Below are positions 44,566 through 53,625 of a stretch of 64,000 nucleotides of DNA, piece after piece (position 1 is the first letter of the stretch; each line of letters starts with the position of its first letter). Source of the stretch: Peribacillus asahii (GTDB lineage Bacteria; Bacillota; Bacilli; Bacillales; DSM-1321); NCBI RefSeq assembly GCF_003570725.1, contig NZ_QWVS01000002.1, positions 310,001 through 374,000 of the forward strand. Direction: 5' to 3'. Below the pieces are notes generated by a model. It did not search any database. It saw only the letters and a program-made list of their open reading frames with translations, and was not told where the DNA came from. The position numbers and the translations under genes were made by a program.

Positions 44566-45819
44566 TCAAAAAATGGATGTATTTTCTTTCGAAAACCCTT
44601 CGACAATTTTCTTCACTCTTGCTAAAAAACGACCACAAATTAAACCATCTAATACACGATGATCCAACGACAAACACAAATTCACCATATGTCGAACAGC
44701 AATCATATCATCTATAATTACCGGACGTTTTACAATTGTTTCAATTTGGACAATAGCTGCCTGGGGATGATTAATAATCCCCATCGATTGAACAGAACCA
44801 AATGAACCCGTATTGTTCACCGTAAAAGTGCCGCCTTGACTTTCTTCCTGTGTAAGCTTACCTGTACGTACTTTTTCAGCTAATTCATGAATTTCACGGG
44901 CAATCCCTTTAATGGATTTTTCATCTGCGTGTTTAATAACAGGTACAAAAAGTGCATCATCCGTCGCTACAGCAATGGAAAGATGAATATCCTTTTTTTG
45001 AATAATCTTATCACCGGCCCACATCGAATTCATTTCAGGAAACTCGGTTAGCGCTTGAGCGATTGCTTTGACGAAAAAAGCAAAATACGTAAGAGGGTAA
45101 CCTTCTTTTTGTAAAAAATCATCTTTTAATGAATTTCGTAACATCACAAGATTTGTAGCATCAACTTCAACCATCATCCAAGCATGAGGTGCTTCCTGCT
45201 TACTTTTTTGCATATTGGCTGCAATTGCTTTACGAACTCCTGTAACAGGAATCTCCCGATCGCCAGTTGCCGTTGGTAAAGAAAGAGTTTGACTAGATTG
45301 TTTTCGAACTTCTGTTGTCGTAACAGAAGGAGCAACCGCTTTTTCCTTCTCTTGGGGTACATTATTTGCTTCTATAAGGGCTAGCACATCTTTTCTCGTA
45401 ATCCGCCCTTCTTTTCCAGAACCCTCCACTTGCGATAAGTCGATTCCATGCTCTTGTGAAAGTTTTAATACAGCTGGTGAGTAACGCATCTTCATTGAAT
45501 ACTTTTCCAAGAGGGTATCTTGATTTGCAGGAAGTGATTTCGTACTAGAGCTAGCTATTGTCTGTGTTGAGCTCGATTCTTCTACTTCAATTAAACAAAT
45601 GATTTCATTTACGGCTAATGTTTCCTCTTCTTTAGCGACTAGCTCTTTAATGACACCTGTAAATGAAGATGGGATTTCAGCACTTACTTTATCCGTCATC
45701 ACTTCGGCAATTGGACTGTATTTTTGTACGAAGTCACCTGGTGTAACGAGCCATTTACTAATCGTTCCTTCTGTTACACTTTCGCCCAGCTGCGGCATTT
45801 TCATTTGTTCAATCGCCAT
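44566..45819 (-). CDS. bkdB: Branched-chain 2-oxoacid dehydrogenase E2 (lipoyl transacylase)
   Basis: 417 residues. N-terminal lipoyl domain with the lipoylated Lys44 in VMTDKVSAEI; Ser/Thr-rich linker; peripheral subunit-binding domain RYSPAVLKLSQEHGIDL, then VEGSGKEGRITRKDVLALI; second linker; catalytic domain with MMVEVDAT and the active-site HRVLDG near the C-terminus. It transfers the acyl group from lipoate to CoA, making isobutyryl-, 2-methylbutyryl- and isovaleryl-CoA. Last gene of the bcd-lpdV-bkdAA-bkdAB-bkdB operon, 23 bp after bkdAB. Confidence 0.96.
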   Translation of the reverse strand: MAIEQMKMPQLGESVTEGTISKWLVTPGDFVQKYSPIAEVMTDKVSAEIPSSFTGVIKELVAKEEETLAVNEIICLIEVEESSSTQTIASSSTKSLPANQDTLLEKYSMKMRYSPAVLKLSQEHGIDLSQVEGSGKEGRITRKDVLALIEANNVPQEKEKAVAPSVTTTEVRKQSSQTLSLPTATGDREIPVTGVRKAIAANMQKSKQEAPHAWMMVEVDATNLVMLRNSLKDDFLQKEGYPLTYFAFFVKAIAQALTEFPEMNSMWAGDKIIQKKDIHLSIAVATDDALFVPVIKHADEKSIKGIAREIHELAEKVRTGKLTQEESQGGTFTVNNTGSFGSVQSMGIINHPQAAIVQIETIVKRPVIIDDMIAVRHMVNLCLSLDHRVLDGLICGRFLARVKKIVEGFSKENTSIF

Positions 45820-45842
45820 ACTACTCCTCCTTCTGCGCAGAT

Positions 45843-46826
45843 TTAATACTCAGCTAGCTCACGCATCGCTTTTTCTACTTTTTCTGGGTTTACCATAAAG
45901 TATTTCTCCATTGTTGGTGCATAGGGCATTGCCGGAATATCCGGGCCTGCTAATCTCATAATAGGAGCGTCTAAATCAAATAAGCAATATTCTGCAATAA
46001 TGGCAGCCACTTCGCTTATGATACTCCCTTCCTTGTTATCTTCTGTAATAAGCAGAACTTTCCCTGTCTTGACAGCCGCTTCGATAATACTTTCTTTATC
46101 AAGCGGATAAACTGTACGTAAATCTAAAAGATGAACGGAAATCCCATCACTAGCAAGCTTTTCAGCTGCTTGGAGCGCAAAATGGACACAAAGCCCGTAT
46201 GTGATAACGGTAATATCTTCCCCGCTTCGTTTCACATCTGCCTTTCCAATTGGCAATACATAATCATCCGAAGGCACTTCTCCTTTAATCAGACGATACG
46301 CTCGTTTATGCTCAAAAAACAGAACAGGATCCTCATCGCGAATCGCCGCTTTCAATAAGCCCTTTACATCATACGGTGTCGATGGCATAACAATTTTCAA
46401 GCCTGGTTGATTAGCAAAGACCGCTTCTACTGATTGCGAATGATAAAGAGCACCGTGAACACCGCCGCCATATGGAGCGCGAATAACAATTGGACAATTC
46501 CAATCATTGTTCGACCGGTAACGGATACGTGCCGCTTCCGAAATAATTTGATTGACAGCAGGCATAATAAAATCCGCAAACTGCATCTCTGCAATTGGCC
46601 GCATCCCATACATAGCAGCACCAATTCCAACACCAGCAATAGCTGACTCTGCTAATGGCGTATCGATTACCCTCTCTTCACCAAATTGATCAAATAGGCC
46701 TTGTGTCGCTTTAAATACGCCGCCTTTTTTACCGACATCCTCACCCAGTACAAACACGCGTTCATCTCTTTCCATTTCCTCACGAATAGCGTGTGTAACG
46801 GCCTCAATATAAGAAATGACTCCCAT
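45843..46826 (-). CDS. bkdAB: Branched-chain 2-oxoacid dehydrogenase E1 beta
   Basis: 327 residues, typical E1 beta (transketolase-like pyrimidine domain plus C-terminal domain): EDVGKKGGVFKATQGL, DTPLAESAIAGVGIG, MQFADFIMPAVNQII, and RAPYGGGVHGALYHSQS. It pairs with BkdAA in an alpha2beta2 thiamine-diphosphate enzyme that decarboxylates branched-chain 2-oxoacids. It starts 2 bp after bkdAA, so translation is coupled. Confidence 0.96.
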   Translation of the reverse strand: MGVISYIEAVTHAIREEMERDERVFVLGEDVGKKGGVFKATQGLFDQFGEERVIDTPLAESAIAGVGIGAAMYGMRPIAEMQFADFIMPAVNQIISEAARIRYRSNNDWNCPIVIRAPYGGGVHGALYHSQSVEAVFANQPGLKIVMPSTPYDVKGLLKAAIRDEDPVLFFEHKRAYRLIKGEVPSDDYVLPIGKADVKRSGEDITVITYGLCVHFALQAAEKLASDGISVHLLDLRTVYPLDKESIIEAAVKTGKVLLITEDNKEGSIISEVAAIIAEYCLFDLDAPIMRLAGPDIPAMPYAPTMEKYFMVNPEKVEKAMRELAEY

Positions 46827-46828
46827 CT

Positions 46829-47833
46829 TTATTCCTCCCCATATACATGTTTCATCGCATATTCTGGACTCGCATATGGCGCCTGTTCAGCATAATCTGT
46901 TGCTTCATTAACGATTTGCATCACTTCTTCATTCAATTGTTTTTCACGCTCTTCATCCATTACACCAACGTCTTTCAAATATTGACTAAAGGTAAACAAA
47001 GCATCCTTTATTTTCGCTTCCGCTACTTCCTCTTGTGTCCGATATACTTGATCATCATCATCGCTTGAATGAGGCGTGAGTCGGTAAGAAACCGTTTCAA
47101 TCAACGTCGGACCATGACCTGCCCGCGCACGATCTGCTGCTTCTTTAACGGCTTGATACACGGCCAACGGATCATTCCCATCAACTGTTACACCTGGTAT
47201 TCCATAACCGATAGCACGGTCGGATACATTTTCACACGCTAATTGTTTAGAAATTGGTACGGAAATAGCATACTTATTGTTCTCACACATAAAAATAACC
47301 GGCAATTTATGAACACTAGCAAAATTGATTCCTTCATGAAAATCCCCTTGATTCGAAGACCCTTCTCCAAACGTCACAAAGGTCACTAATTTTTCCCGAT
47401 TCATTTTACCTGCCAGCGCAATACCAACTGCATGAGGCACTTGTGTTGTTACAGGAGAGGACCCTGTGACAATTCGATTGCGCTTTTGCCCAAAATGACC
47501 AGGCATTTGTCTACCTCCTGAATTTGGATCTTCAAGTTTGGCAAATCCTGATAACATTAAATCACGAGCCGTCATCCCAAATGCCAATACAACACCAACA
47601 TCCCGATAATAAGGAAGCACATAATCAAGCTTTCGATCAAGAGCAAATGCAGCTCCTACTTGAGCGGCCTCTTGACCTTGACAAGAAATTACAAATGGTA
47701 TTTTCCCTGAACGATTTAACAACCACATCCGTTCATCAACCCGACGAGCAAGAAGCATTGTTCGAAACATATCCAAAACCATTTCATCACTTAAACCGAG
47801 TTCATGGTGTCGTTTTTCAACTTTTTCAACCAT
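46829..47833 (-). CDS. bkdAA: Branched-chain 2-oxoacid dehydrogenase E1 alpha
   Basis: 334 residues. The thiamine-diphosphate-binding motif appears as FGEGSSNQGDFHEGINFA, then ENNKYAIS. The phosphorylation-loop region YRLTPHSSDDDDQVY and HAVGIALAGKM are typical of E1 alpha chains of branched-chain dehydrogenases. It acts in the cytosolic BKDH complex with BkdAB, BkdB and LpdV. GGAGGGG precedes the ATG, 22 bp after lpdV. Confidence 0.96.
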   Translation of the reverse strand: MVEKVEKRHHELGLSDEMVLDMFRTMLLARRVDERMWLLNRSGKIPFVISCQGQEAAQVGAAFALDRKLDYVLPYYRDVGVVLAFGMTARDLMLSGFAKLEDPNSGGRQMPGHFGQKRNRIVTGSSPVTTQVPHAVGIALAGKMNREKLVTFVTFGEGSSNQGDFHEGINFASVHKLPVIFMCENNKYAISVPISKQLACENVSDRAIGYGIPGVTVDGNDPLAVYQAVKEAADRARAGHGPTLIETVSYRLTPHSSDDDDQVYRTQEEVAEAKIKDALFTFSQYLKDVGVMDEEREKQLNEEVMQIVNEATDYAEQAPYASPEYAMKHVYGEE

Positions 47834-47855
47834 TTAAACCCCTCCCTACAGTCTA

Positions 47856-49277
47856 TTAAAAATGTAATGCTAAGCCATCAACTGCAAGAGCCGCTTCACC
47901 GATAGCTTCCGATAAACTTGGATGAGGATGAACCGCTGAAGCTATTTCCCACGGAGTTGCATCCAATACTTTTGCAAGACTCGCTTCAGAGATCATATCC
48001 GTCACATGCGGCCCAATCATATGCACACCTAACACATCATTCGTCTGTTCATCCGCAATAATTTTAACGAAGCCCTCTGTTTCACCATATACAAGTGCCT
48101 TACCAATTGCTTTAAATGGAAACTTTCCTACTTTTATTGTCCATCCTCTTTTCAGTGCCTCTTGCTCTGTATAGCCTACACTTGCTATTTCTGGACTGGC
48201 ATAAATACATCTTGTAATCCATGAAGGATCTAAAGGTGTAGGCTGCTGTCTTGCTAAATGCTCAACAGCAATAATACCTTCGCGTGCAGCGACATGTGCA
48301 AGCTGTAATCCTCCAATACAATCTCCTATTGCATAAATATGAGATTCCTTCGTTTGGTACATGCTGTTCGTTGAAATGTAACCTTGTTCAAGAGCAATCT
48401 CAGTATTTTCTAAACCAATATCCGTTACATTAGCGTCTCGTCCGACAGAAACAAGAATTTTGTCTCCCATATATTCTTGAAATTCACCATTCACCTCTGC
48501 CTTAATTGAGACAACTTCTCCTGTTTTCAAGGTTTCAGGCAATACTTTTGCTTCCGTCACAATACGAACCCCTTTTTTCCGAAGAATACGCATCATTTCT
48601 TTCGCCACTTCTTCATCTTCTTGGGGAAGAATATGCGGAGCATACTCAAGGACCGTTACTTGCACCCCAAAATCGTGCAACAGCGAAGCCCACTCTACCC
48701 CAATGACTCCTCCACCGATTATAATGATTGACTGCGGCAATGTTTCTAATTGAAGAGCCTCCTCCGATGAAAGGACATACTCACCGTCAATTGATAAACC
48801 AGGTAATGTTTTTGGCCGAGAGCCCGTCGCAATAATGACATGCTGCGGCAACAAAATGGCATTATCACTACCATCATTCATCTCTACAGAAATAGTCCCT
48901 GGCATGGGGGAAAAAATAGAAGGGCCCAATATTCTGCCTACCCCTTCATACACAGAAATTTTCCCTTGCTTTAATAAATGTTGTACACCGCTGTAGAGTT
49001 TGTTCACAATTCCCTCTTTTCGCTGCTGTACTCTAGCGAAATCTATTCCAACATGGTCCTTTAAAATGCCATATTCTTCACTCTTCTTTACAGTCCTGTA
49101 TACTTCCGCACTTCGTAAAAGAGCCTTTGAAGGGATACAGCCGCTATGAAGACACGTTCCTCCTAATTTTCGCTTTTCAACAACAGCTGTTTTCAAACCG
49201 AGCTGACTGGCCCGGATAGCGGCAACATAGCCTCCCGTCCCCCCACCTAGAATAACAACATCATACTCCTCTGCCAT
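47856..49277 (-). CDS. lpdV: Dihydrolipoyl dehydrogenase of the branched-chain complex (E3)
   Basis: 473 residues. FAD motif VVILGGGTGGYVAAIRA, redox-active pair Cys42 and Cys47 in GGTCLHSGCIPSKALL, NAD motif IIGGGVIGVEWASLL, AIGDCIGG, and the catalytic HPHPSLSEAIGEAAL near the C-terminus. It reoxidises dihydrolipoate on BkdB with NAD. Encoded inside the bkd operon, so dedicated to this complex. Upstream of it comes bcd with a 34-bp gap; buk, which precedes lpdV in B. subtilis, is missing. Confidence 0.96.
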   Translation of the reverse strand: MAEEYDVVILGGGTGGYVAAIRASQLGLKTAVVEKRKLGGTCLHSGCIPSKALLRSAEVYRTVKKSEEYGILKDHVGIDFARVQQRKEGIVNKLYSGVQHLLKQGKISVYEGVGRILGPSIFSPMPGTISVEMNDGSDNAILLPQHVIIATGSRPKTLPGLSIDGEYVLSSEEALQLETLPQSIIIIGGGVIGVEWASLLHDFGVQVTVLEYAPHILPQEDEEVAKEMMRILRKKGVRIVTEAKVLPETLKTGEVVSIKAEVNGEFQEYMGDKILVSVGRDANVTDIGLENTEIALEQGYISTNSMYQTKESHIYAIGDCIGGLQLAHVAAREGIIAVEHLARQQPTPLDPSWITRCIYASPEIASVGYTEQEALKRGWTIKVGKFPFKAIGKALVYGETEGFVKIIADEQTNDVLGVHMIGPHVTDMISEASLAKVLDATPWEIASAVHPHPSLSEAIGEAALAVDGLALHF

Positions 49278-49311
49278 ATTACTCCTCCTTCCTCTTGTAC
49301 CTATCCTTGAC

Positions 49312-50409
49312 TTATTTACGACGATTTAAAATATGTTTTTCATTTTGCACAAATTGACTGCGTGAATACCTCATTCTAGCAATCCGCTCTTCTGCCATAC
49401 GATTAGCCGCCTTATAGGTTGGTATATTATCACGCTTGGCGATTTCAATTACTTTAGCAATATTGTCATATACGCTCTCAACCTTCTTTAAAGCCCGATC
49501 ACGATTATATCCTATTAGCTCATCCGCTACGTTGATTACTCCGCCAGCATTAATGACATAATCTGGAGCATAAATAATCCCTTTTTCATGAAGCTGTTCG
49601 CCATGCAGTGAGTTCTTTAATTGGTTATTCGCTGACCCGGCAATGACTTTTGCTTTTATGGTTGGAATCGTTTCATCATTCAGAACAGCACCCAGAGCAC
49701 AAGGGGCATAAATATCACAGTCTACGCTATAAATCTCTGCTGGTTTAACCGCTTTTGCTCCAAATTCATTCACGGCTCGCTGAACAGCGGCTTGCTGAAT
49801 ATCTGTTACAATCAACCGCACTCCTTCTTCATGAAGATGACGGCATAAATGATAGGCAACATTCCCCACGCCTTGGACGGCGACTGTTTTTCCTGCTAAA
49901 GAATCGGTACCGAATGCTTCCTTTGCTGCAGCCTTCATCCCTCGATATACACCATAAGCAGTCACCGGAGATGGATTCCCCGAAGAACCAAAGGCAGGTG
50001 ATATTCCTGTTACATAATCCGTCTCTTCATGAATAAGATCCATATCCTCTACAGTCGTCCCTACATCTTCCGCCGTAATATAGCGGCCATTTAAACTTTG
50101 GATATAACGTCCAAATGCACGAAACATAGCTTCGTTTTTATCGGTATGTGGATTTCCAATAATTACGGCTTTTCCCCCGCCTAGATTCAAACCAGCTGCC
50201 GCATTTTTATATGTCATCCCTCGTGCTAATCTAAGCGCATCTTCAATTGCATCCTCTTCAGATGGATACATCCACATTCGGGTACCACCAAGGGCAGGGC
50301 CTAATGTTGTATCATGAATCGCAATAATAGCCTTTAATCCCGATTGTTTATCCTGACAAAAAACAACTTGTTCATAATCATATTTCTCAAGATATTGAAA
50401 CATTTCCAT
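49312..50409 (-). CDS. bcd: Branched-chain amino-acid (leucine/valine) dehydrogenase
   Basis: 365 residues from the ATG at 50409 ([14 protein letters not shown]), with CGGGGGAT 8 nt upstream; the open frame extends 20 codons further. It deaminates Leu, Val and Ile to 2-oxoacids with NAD. Catalytic lysines Lys68 and Lys80 lie in [47 protein letters not shown], and [16 protein letters not shown] are all conserved. It begins the operon, about 90 nt after the predicted sigma-54 start. Confidence 0.96.
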   Translation of the reverse strand: MEMFQYLEKYDYEQVVFCQDKQSGLKAIIAIHDTTLGPALGGTRMWMYPSEEDAIEDALRLARGMTYKNAAAGLNLGGGKAVIIGNPHTDKNEAMFRAFGRYIQSLNGRYITAEDVGTTVEDMDLIHEETDYVTGISPAFGSSGNPSPVTAYGVYRGMKAAAKEAFGTDSLAGKTVAVQGVGNVAYHLCRHLHEEGVRLIVTDIQQAAVQRAVNEFGAKAVKPAEIYSVDCDIYAPCALGAVLNDETIPTIKAKVIAGSANNQLKNSLHGEQLHEKGIIYAPDYVINAGGVINVADELIGYNRDRALKKVESVYDNIAKVIEIAKRDNIPTYKAANRMAEERIARMRYSRSQFVQNEKHILNRRK

Positions 50410-50510
50410 AGTAAAATCCCCCGGAAGATGTATTTTCATTTTGTATTGATTAAAATATGAACAGTTCATTCACATGGTTAACCTGAAATAACCTTCTCAC
50501 TTATATAACA

Positions 50511-50526
50511 TGCAAGTTTGATGCCA
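50511..50526 (-). promoter_or_regulatory. Sigma-54 (SigL) promoter of the bkd operon
   Basis: Minus strand TGGCAT (50521-50526), 5 bp, TTGCA (50511-50515): an almost perfect -24/-12 element with the required 10-bp GG-to-GC spacing. The sigma-54 activator gene bkdR lies just upstream. Confidence 0.88.
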
Positions 50527-50592
50527 TTTTGTATAATCTATGTATAAATTAAACAAAAGAAGCCTCTCCCCTTGTATTCATAAGGAAAAAAA

Positions 50593-50621
50593 GAAGATGC
50601 TGAAATAGGTTCACAGCATCT
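50593..50621 (-). terminator. Terminator of bkdR
   Basis: AAGATGCTG (50593-50601) and CAGCATCTT (50613-50621) with an 11-nt loop; TCTTTTTTT follows on the minus strand. It keeps bkdR transcription out of bcd. Confidence 0.82.
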
Positions 50622-50642
50622 TTCTGCACACTCTCGTTTGTA

Positions 50643-50695
50643 AAATGCACTATTTTTTGCATAGTTAAGCAAAATATTGCATGCAATCATTTGCA
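50643..50695. promoter_or_regulatory. Candidate upstream activator sites for BkdR
   Basis: Several TGCA/TTGCA repeats sit here, including a perfect 12-bp palindrome ATTGCATGCAAT (50676-50687) next to the bkdR stop. They lie about 120-180 bp upstream of the sigma-54 promoter, where enhancer-binding proteins usually bind. Confidence 0.45.
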
Positions 50696-52399
50696 CAAAT
50701 TAGTTTTTTCCATTTTATAATATAAGCTTCTTACCGAAATCCCTAATGCTTTAGCGGCCAATGTTTTATTACCTTTAAAGGTTTGTAACGCTTGTTGAAT
50801 CACTTTCGCTTCATAAGCTCCGACCATCTCATTTAATGACTCACCGCTTTTAAAAGAAGGTGTAAACAATACCGCGGATTCCTTTGAATGCTCGGCACTT
50901 GTACCTACTAAATTTGGAATATGCTTGGCCTCAATCACTTGTTCATTGAGCTTCATTAAAATAATCGCTCGCCCTAAAATATTCTCTAACTCCCGAACAT
51001 TGCCTGGCCAATCATACTGCCTTAATTTCTCAATCGCATCTTCTGAGATTCCTTCAATACCTCGCCCATATTCTTGATTAATCTTATGAATTAAATGCTC
51101 TGCTAACTCCTTCATTTCCCCTTTTCTTTTTCTTAAAGGAGCAATAAAAATAGGCATACGATTCAACCGAAAATAAAGATCTTCTCGAAAACTCCCATTT
51201 TTAATAGATTGTTCTAAATCAATATTCGTTGCAGCAATGACACGTACATTAATTGGAATTGGTTTTGTTCCGCCAACTCTCATAATTTCGCGCTCTTGCA
51301 GTACACGAAGCAGCTTTGCTTGAATTTTCGGAGTTAACTCGCCAATTTCATCTAAAAATAAACTGCCGTGATTTGCTTCCTCAAAAAAGCCAATTTTCCC
51401 GCCGCGTTTTGCACCTGTAAATGCCCCATCCTCATAGCCAAACAGCTCGCTTTCCAACAAAGATTCGGAAACAGCCGCACAATTAACACGTATAAATTTA
51501 TTAAATTTCCGGTCGCTTTCATTATGAATCGCATGAGCAAATAGTTCTTTTCCTGTTCCTGATTCACCGCGCAGCAGCACCGTTGCTGGCGTTTTCGCAG
51601 AAAGCTTAGCTTGTTCAATCGCCAGTACCATATCATCAGACTGTCCAATAATATCCTCAAAGGAATATTTCGCTTGTAATGTTCGGATAAGTCGCTGAGC
51701 ATGCTTTAATTCAGTCGTTAATTTTTGAATTTCAGATACATCATGTATAACCCCAACACTTCCTTTCAATTCTCCATCTACAATAATAGGGGCTACATTA
51801 ACAATAACCTCTTTTCGTCTTGGACCAACACACATATTGACACCACGAACAGGCTTTCTCGTTTCTAGTACTTGCATATGCATGCTGTCGCCTTCATAAA
51901 TATCCGTTGTCGCAGGTTTACCGATTACCTGTTCCTTCGTCAATCCAGTAATCCTCGTATAAGCTGGGTTTATTAGCAACCCTCGTCCTTGTTCATCTAC
52001 TACGGAAATAGCTTCATCACTCGATTGGATAATCGCCTCAAGCATCGTATTCGACTCTGTCTTTAATTTATGTATAAGCTGTTGTTTCTCTTTCGACAAT
52101 TTAGCGATAATCTGCGCTACACTACCAGGAATCAGCAATGCTTCATGACCTTTCTCCCTTCTTATCTCTTGAAAAACAGACTCATTTCCCGATGTATCGA
52201 TAATAATGTCTGCCTTATTTGTATATTCATTTTTCCATGATAATGCTGTAGGAATATGGAAACCCTTCGCTAACTGCATCCCGGGTGCTTCTCGATTAAT
52301 ATCTACCATACAGAGAACCGAAAAAGCATCACTTTCTAAAAGAATATTTAAAAGGGTTGTACCTCCTTGACCCGCGCCGACAATCATGACGTTCTGCAT
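50687..52399 (-). CDS. bkdR: Sigma-54-dependent activator of the bkd operon
   Basis: 570 residues. Order: a Rossmann-like N-terminal domain ([16 protein letters not shown], about 1-105), a PAS domain (about 118-230: [20 protein letters not shown]), an AAA+ domain with Walker [11 protein letters not shown], the sigma-54 contact loop [10 protein letters not shown] and Walker [10 protein letters not shown], then a Fis-type helix-turn-helix at the end ([18 protein letters not shown]). It would drive the sigma-54 promoter upstream of bcd. B. subtilis BkdR is longer, about 690 residues, and the N-terminal domain here looks like an NAD(P)-binding fold, so the input signal may differ. Confidence 0.92.
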   Translation of the reverse strand: MQNVMIVGAGQGGTTLLNILLESDAFSVLCMVDINREAPGMQLAKGFHIPTALSWKNEYTNKADIIIDTSGNESVFQEIRREKGHEALLIPGSVAQIIAKLSKEKQQLIHKLKTESNTMLEAIIQSSDEAISVVDEQGRGLLINPAYTRITGLTKEQVIGKPATTDIYEGDSMHMQVLETRKPVRGVNMCVGPRRKEVIVNVAPIIVDGELKGSVGVIHDVSEIQKLTTELKHAQRLIRTLQAKYSFEDIIGQSDDMVLAIEQAKLSAKTPATVLLRGESGTGKELFAHAIHNESDRKFNKFIRVNCAAVSESLLESELFGYEDGAFTGAKRGGKIGFFEEANHGSLFLDEIGELTPKIQAKLLRVLQEREIMRVGGTKPIPINVRVIAATNIDLEQSIKNGSFREDLYFRLNRMPIFIAPLRKRKGEMKELAEHLIHKINQEYGRGIEGISEDAIEKLRQYDWPGNVRELENILGRAIILMKLNEQVIEAKHIPNLVGTSAEHSKESAVLFTPSFKSGESLNEMVGAYEAKVIQQALQTFKGNKTLAAKALGISVRSLYYKMEKTNLCK

Positions 52400-52440
52400 C
52401 TAGGTCACTCCTCTCCCTGCAAAAAAAATAGTCCACCTCT

Positions 52441-52470
52441 ATTTTAATCCTTATATTGGAAACTTGACAA
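52441..52470 (-). promoter_or_regulatory. Promoter of bkdR
   Basis: Minus strand TTGTCA (52465-52470) and TAAAAT (52441-52446), 18-bp spacer, with GGGAGAGGAG before the start. Confidence 0.5.
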
Positions 52471-52531
52471 ATAATACATATTCTTTATCATTTTTATTAT
52501 AAGGGAAATTATTGGAAGGGATTTGAACCAA

Positions 52532-52777
52532 ATGAAACGTTTAATCGCTTTTACAATCCTATTTATCCCCGGAGCATTGGCCGCTTACGGTATTAAGCTT
52601 ATGAGAGATATGTTATTCGCCATTCAACAACCGCCTTATCCTGCGCTTTGGGTACAATCTATAGCTGGTCTTCTATTTACAATCGGCGGGATTGCCTTTA
52701 TAGCTGGATTTATTCTTCACCGTGATCGTAAACGTCATAAAGTTCAAAGCCGATTTGATAAAATGAAACTGCCTTAA
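52532..52777 (+). CDS. yqzF: Small membrane protein, DUF2627 (YqzF-like)
   Basis: About 81 residues from the ATG at 52532; a TTG nine bases earlier is an alternative start. Two transmembrane helices are seen, about residues 3-20 (LIAFTILFIPGALAAYGI) and 38-62, followed by a basic tail HRDRKRHK. This matches the DUF2627 family, and its place between bkdR and the GDPD gene matches B. subtilis YqzF. No function known. Confidence 0.8.
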   Translation: MKRLIAFTILFIPGALAAYGIKLMRDMLFAIQQPPYPALWVQSIAGLLFTIGGIAFIAGFILHRDRKRHKVQSRFDKMKLP

Positions 52778-52785
52778 ATCATAAA

Positions 52786-52815
52786 AAAAACCGAGCTCTC
52801 TGATGCTCGGTTTTT
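52786..52815. terminator. Bidirectional terminator of yqzF and the GDPD gene
   Basis: AAAAACCGAGC (52786-52796) and GCTCGGTTTTT (52805-52815) between convergent genes. Confidence 0.88.
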
Positions 52816-53554
52816 AATTCGTCATAGAAATCAGCCAATCCCTTACTTGTTTAGCAAGTTTGGGATCATCTGTAATAATGCCGCTACAGCCTTTCTTAAA
52901 AAAATGCTTCATTTGCGCTTCTGTATTAATCGTATAAGGCCGAATAGCTACCCCTGCATTCAATGACTCTTTAACGATCACATCATGAGCAGCTCGAAAT
53001 TGAGGATGAATTCCTTTGGCAGCAATTGACTTCGCATAAATCCATGGCATAAATATTCCTTCTCGATAATTAAGAGCTGTTTCTATATCAGGAGCTAAGC
53101 GGTAACAATAGACAAGGCTGTAATGATTAAAAGAAGCTAATATAACTCTATTTTCAAACCCATACCTTCGAATTAATTGAATCACTTTTTCCTCTAATCC
53201 ATGATACTCAAAGACCGTGTTTTTCAATTCAATAATACAGCTTAATTGATTAGTTTGAAGCCAATCAAATAACTCCGCTAATGTGGGGATTTTTTCAGAC
53301 ACTGATTTCCCTTTATGACCAAAACTAGCATTTAATTTTTTTAACTCACTTAACTTCCAATCCTTTACATAACCTTTTACTCCAGTCGTTCTATTCAATT
53401 TCTCATCATGAATAATGACAACTTCTCCATCCGCGGATAATTGCACATCTACTTCTATTCCATTCGCACCCACTCGCTGTGCTTCTATAAATGCACCCAT
53501 TGTATTTTCCGGGTGTGTGCTTGCTGCTCCTCGATGGGCAATAATATGCATCAT
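52814..53554 (-). CDS. yqiK: Glycerophosphodiester phosphodiesterase
   Basis: About 246 residues from the ATG at 53554, which has AAGGGGG 9 nt upstream. It is a TIM-barrel GDPD: HRGAASTHPENT with the first catalytic His, EVDVQLSADGEVVIIHDEKLNRT with metal ligands and second His, and CIIELK. It hydrolyses glycerophosphodiesters to glycerol-3-phosphate and an alcohol; lacking a signal peptide it is cytosolic. Position between bkdR and spo0A matches B. subtilis YqiK. Confidence 0.92.
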   Translation of the reverse strand: MMHIIAHRGAASTHPENTMGAFIEAQRVGANGIEVDVQLSADGEVVIIHDEKLNRTTGVKGYVKDWKLSELKKLNASFGHKGKSVSEKIPTLAELFDWLQTNQLSCIIELKNTVFEYHGLEEKVIQLIRRYGFENRVILASFNHYSLVYCYRLAPDIETALNYREGIFMPWIYAKSIAAKGIHPQFRAAHDVIVKESLNAGVAIRPYTINTEAQMKHFFKKGCSGIITDDPKLAKQVRDWLISMTN

Positions 53555-53567
53555 AAACACTTACCCC

Positions 53568-53603
53568 CTTCATAAAATTTACTATCTTTTCATTTTTATG
53601 AAG
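53568..53603 (-). repeat. Hairpin flanking the GDPD ribosome-binding site
   Basis: CTTCATAAAA (53568-53577) and TTTTATGAAG (53594-53603) are perfect arms. The 53568-53570 end overlaps the AAGGGGG ribosome-binding site, so the structure could reduce translation or mark the fapA-like transcript end. Confidence 0.4.
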
Positions 53604-53625
53604 AGGGATAAACATTTAATAGTGG

